Made by a program: the position numbers and the translations under genes
In this document: positions 5,869-7,097 of the stretch, in pieces
How positions within the stretch are numbered: the first letter of the stretch is position 1
Layout: each line of letters opens with the position of its first letter
Notes under the pieces: model-generated
What the model saw: the letters and a program-made list of their open reading frames with translations, nothing else
What the model was told of the DNA's origin: nothing
The model's database searches: none
Source: Acidimicrobiia bacterium
GTDB taxonomy: Bacteria; Actinomycetota; Acidimicrobiia; IMCC26256; PALSA-555
Assembly (NCBI GenBank): GCA_022865365.1
Contig: JALHSW010000009.1
Location: 1-7,097, forward strand
Direction of reading: 5' to 3'
Length of the DNA: 7,097 bases

Positions 5869-6594
5869 ATGGAGCCCGCCGAGTACCTCGACACGATTCG
5901 GAGCAGCGCGACCGCCCTGGTCGACGCGGCCGTGGCGGCGGGGCTCGACGCGCCTGTCCCGTCGTGTCCGGACTGGACGGTCGCCGATCTGCTCGCGCAC
6001 GTGGGTCGTGTGCACCGCTGGGCGGCGGGGAACTCGGTACGTTCGCCCGAGGACGGCTTCTGGATGGGCGAAGAGATCGAGATCCCCGAACCGGTCGAGC
6101 GCTCGGGTTGGGTACGCGACGGTGCGGAAGCGCTGATCTCCACATTGGATCGACCCGCCGACGAACCGGCCTGGACCTTCGTTCCGCCACACACCGTTGC
6201 CTTCTGGCAGCGGCGTCAGGCGCAGGAGACCACGATGCACCGCATCGACGCGCAGCTCGCGGCCGGCACAGCGGACCCGATCGACCCGGCGCTCGCGGCC
6301 GACGGGATCGACGAGCTGCTCTGGCTCCTGCCCCGACGTCCATGGGCCGGCCCGATCACGGGGAACGGCGAGACGGTGCACCTGCACTGCACCGACGTCG
6401 AGGGCGAATGGTTCATCGTGTTCGCGCCCGCCGGGCTGCAGGTCGAGCGCGTGCACGCGAAGGGCGACCTCGCCGTCCGCGGCACTGCGTCGGACATGTT
6501 GCAGTGGTGCTCAGGGCGGGGACCGGTGGAGCCGCTCGACGTGTTCGGCGACGCAGCGCTGCTCGCCACGTTCCGACGAGCGACGACGTTCTAG
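5869..6594 (+). CDS. Mycothiol-dependent maleylpyruvate isomerase family protein (MDMPI)
   Basis: Metal-binding DinB-like four-helix domain plus MDMPI C-terminal domain, 241 residues from ATG 5869 (GTG 5860 would add three residues). Typical N-terminal motifs are EYLDTIRSSATAL (5-17), the VPSCPDWTVADLLAHVGRVHRW stretch (30-51), and ETTMHRIDA (120-128). Glu120 and His124 have the same spacing as the Zn ligands Glu144/His148 of the Corynebacterium enzyme; the third ligand is probably His44 or His49. The C-terminal domain begins near 160 and ends with VRGTASDMLQWCSGR and FGDAALLATFRRA. The family is large in mycothiol-producing actinomycetes and most members have no assigned substrate. There are no gentisate-pathway genes here, so true maleylpyruvate isomerisation is not supported. 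Its position 10 bases after the SRAP gene suggests co-transcription or its own leaderless start. Confidence 0.88.
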   Translation: MEPAEYLDTIRSSATALVDAAVAAGLDAPVPSCPDWTVADLLAHVGRVHRWAAGNSVRSPEDGFWMGEEIEIPEPVERSGWVRDGAEALISTLDRPADEPAWTFVPPHTVAFWQRRQAQETTMHRIDAQLAAGTADPIDPALAADGIDELLWLLPRRPWAGPITGNGETVHLHCTDVEGEWFIVFAPAGLQVERVHAKGDLAVRGTASDMLQWCSGRGPVEPLDVFGDAALLATFRRATTF

Positions 6595-6630
6595 GCAGAA
6601 CCACCTGACTGGCCGGTTCAGATCGGCGTC

Positions 6631-6915
6631 TCAGGCAGCAGGATCAGCCGCGGCACGCAGCACGGTGATCACGTGCTCGCGCCGCGTCGCGTCGCCGAGC
6701 AGGTCGAACCAGTCGGAGAAGGAGACCATGACGGTCTCGCGGTAGAGCGCGTCCTTCGACGGGAAGCGGTACAGCAGGCTGGGCCGGTGGATCCCGACCT
6801 CACCGGCGATGTCGTTGAGGCCGGTGCCGGCGTTGCCGTCCGCGGCGAAGTGGCGGAGCGCCACCGGTAGGTAGGCGGGATGAGTGGATATGTAGGATGC
6901 ATGCCTTGCCCACAA
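6631..6915 (-). pseudogene. Truncated TetR-family regulator (DNA-binding domain relic)
   Basis: The 94-residue frame contains a clear TetR helix-turn-helix: ALRHFAADGNAGTGLNDI then AGEVGIHRPSLLYRFPSK and DALYRETV, about residues 19-62. Only about 32 residues follow (SFSDWFDLLGDATRREHV...) before a TGA at 6633-6631, whereas TetR proteins normally run to about 190-220 residues. The whole ligand-binding domain is missing, and no continuation exists in another frame because the MDMPI gene begins 36 bases further on. The N-terminus is poor too: the only starts are TTG 6915, inside the desaturase gene, and GTG 6864, which cuts helix 1. I read it as a decayed gene, formerly a divergent regulator next to a desaturase. 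A functional mini-HTH protein is the less likely alternative. Confidence 0.7.
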
Positions 6916-7097
6916 CCCTGGTCAACATCCTGGTGGGCGTCGCGATCGGTTTCGTCACCGCCGAGCTCGCGATCCTCGTCACCACCGTGTACCTCCATCG
7001 GGGGCTGACGCACCGGGCTCTCACGATGCACCCGGTGGCCGCGTTCCCGCTTCGGGTGGTCCTCTGGGTCACCACCGGGCCCGTCCGCGCGAGTGGG
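6897..7097 (+). CDS. Fatty acid desaturase, membrane type (3' end outside window)
   Basis: The first 67 residues of a membrane di-iron acyl desaturase, which introduces a double bond into acyl chains of membrane lipids. ATG 6897 opens a frame that reaches the window edge. A hydrophobic helix (about 8-31, LVNILVGVAIGFVTAELAIL) leads into YLHRGLTHRAL, where His34-x4-His39 is the first histidine box of the desaturase family, then MHP and VLWVTTGPVRASG, matching the usual continuation towards the second box. The His boxes beyond residue 67 cannot be seen. There is no good Shine-Dalgarno site: TAGG abuts the ATG. The divergent TetR relic suggests former local control, as with the TetR-type DesT beside desaturase genes in Pseudomonas. 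Confidence 0.88.
   Translation, partial: MHALPTTLVNILVGVAIGFVTAELAILVTTVYLHRGLTHRALTMHPVAAFPLRVVLWVTTGPVRASG

Noticed and set aside
5088..6194. Minus-strand open frame of 368 codons opposite the SRAP and MDMPI genes
   Set aside because: It crosses the boundary of two well-supported plus-strand genes and has no recognisable domain.
3734..6594. A siderophore or gentisate pathway cluster suggested by the EntS-like exporter and the MDMPI protein
   Set aside because: No biosynthetic or catabolic partner genes are present and both families are commonly found outside those pathways.
6605..6621. Inverted repeat CTGA...TCAG as terminator between the MDMPI gene and the TetR relic
   Set aside because: Only four outer bases pair well, the centre is mismatched, and there is no T tract.
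6901..7097. Desaturase start at ATG 6901
   Set aside because: That frame gives MPCPQPWSTSWW..., with no desaturase motifs; the frame from ATG 6897 gives the HRGLTH box.

Overview
The window is high-GC DNA from an actinomycete-type bacterium. Three things point there: a mycothiol-dependent (MDMPI family) enzyme, GTG starts, and genes whose TANNNT -10-like box sits directly before the start codon. The pairing of ftsEX with a secreted M23 peptidase would fit a deep actinobacterial class such as Acidimicrobiia, but that placement is inference; no rRNA or other phylogenetic marker is present.

Layout. Positions 1-2945 (+) hold a cell-division / cell-wall module: the end of ftsE (5' end outside the window), ftsX, and after a 192-base gap with its own candidate promoter, a secreted coiled-coil M23 peptidoglycan hydrolase. 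FtsE-FtsX should be the ATP-driven membrane switch and the M23 protein the periplasmic effector. A 1-Cys peroxiredoxin lies on the minus strand (2960-3595), convergent with the hydrolase with only 14 bases between the stop codons. The divergent intergenic region 3596-3733 is rich in structure: a minus-strand promoter, a perfect inverted repeat over the predicted start of transcription, a 9-base direct repeat in the peroxiredoxin leader, and a 17-base tandem repeat that runs through the start codon of the next gene.

Positions 3734-6594 (+) hold three closely spaced genes: an EntS-type MFS exporter, a SRAP-domain (HMCES/YedK) abasic-site DNA-protein crosslinking protein carrying an in-frame 15-base minisatellite, and a mycothiol-dependent maleylpyruvate-isomerase-family protein. 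They look like housekeeping or stress genes sharing a strand rather than one pathway.

The right end holds a short TetR-type DNA-binding relic on the minus strand (6631-6915), without a ligand-binding domain. It is divergent from the 5' end of a membrane fatty-acid desaturase (6897 onward), which is cut by the window edge.

No mobile element, CRISPR array, tRNA or rRNA was seen. I see no clearly new multi-gene system. The most notable points are the catalytically intact M23 partner of FtsEX, the peroxiredoxin/MFS control region, the two tandem repeats and the truncated TetR.
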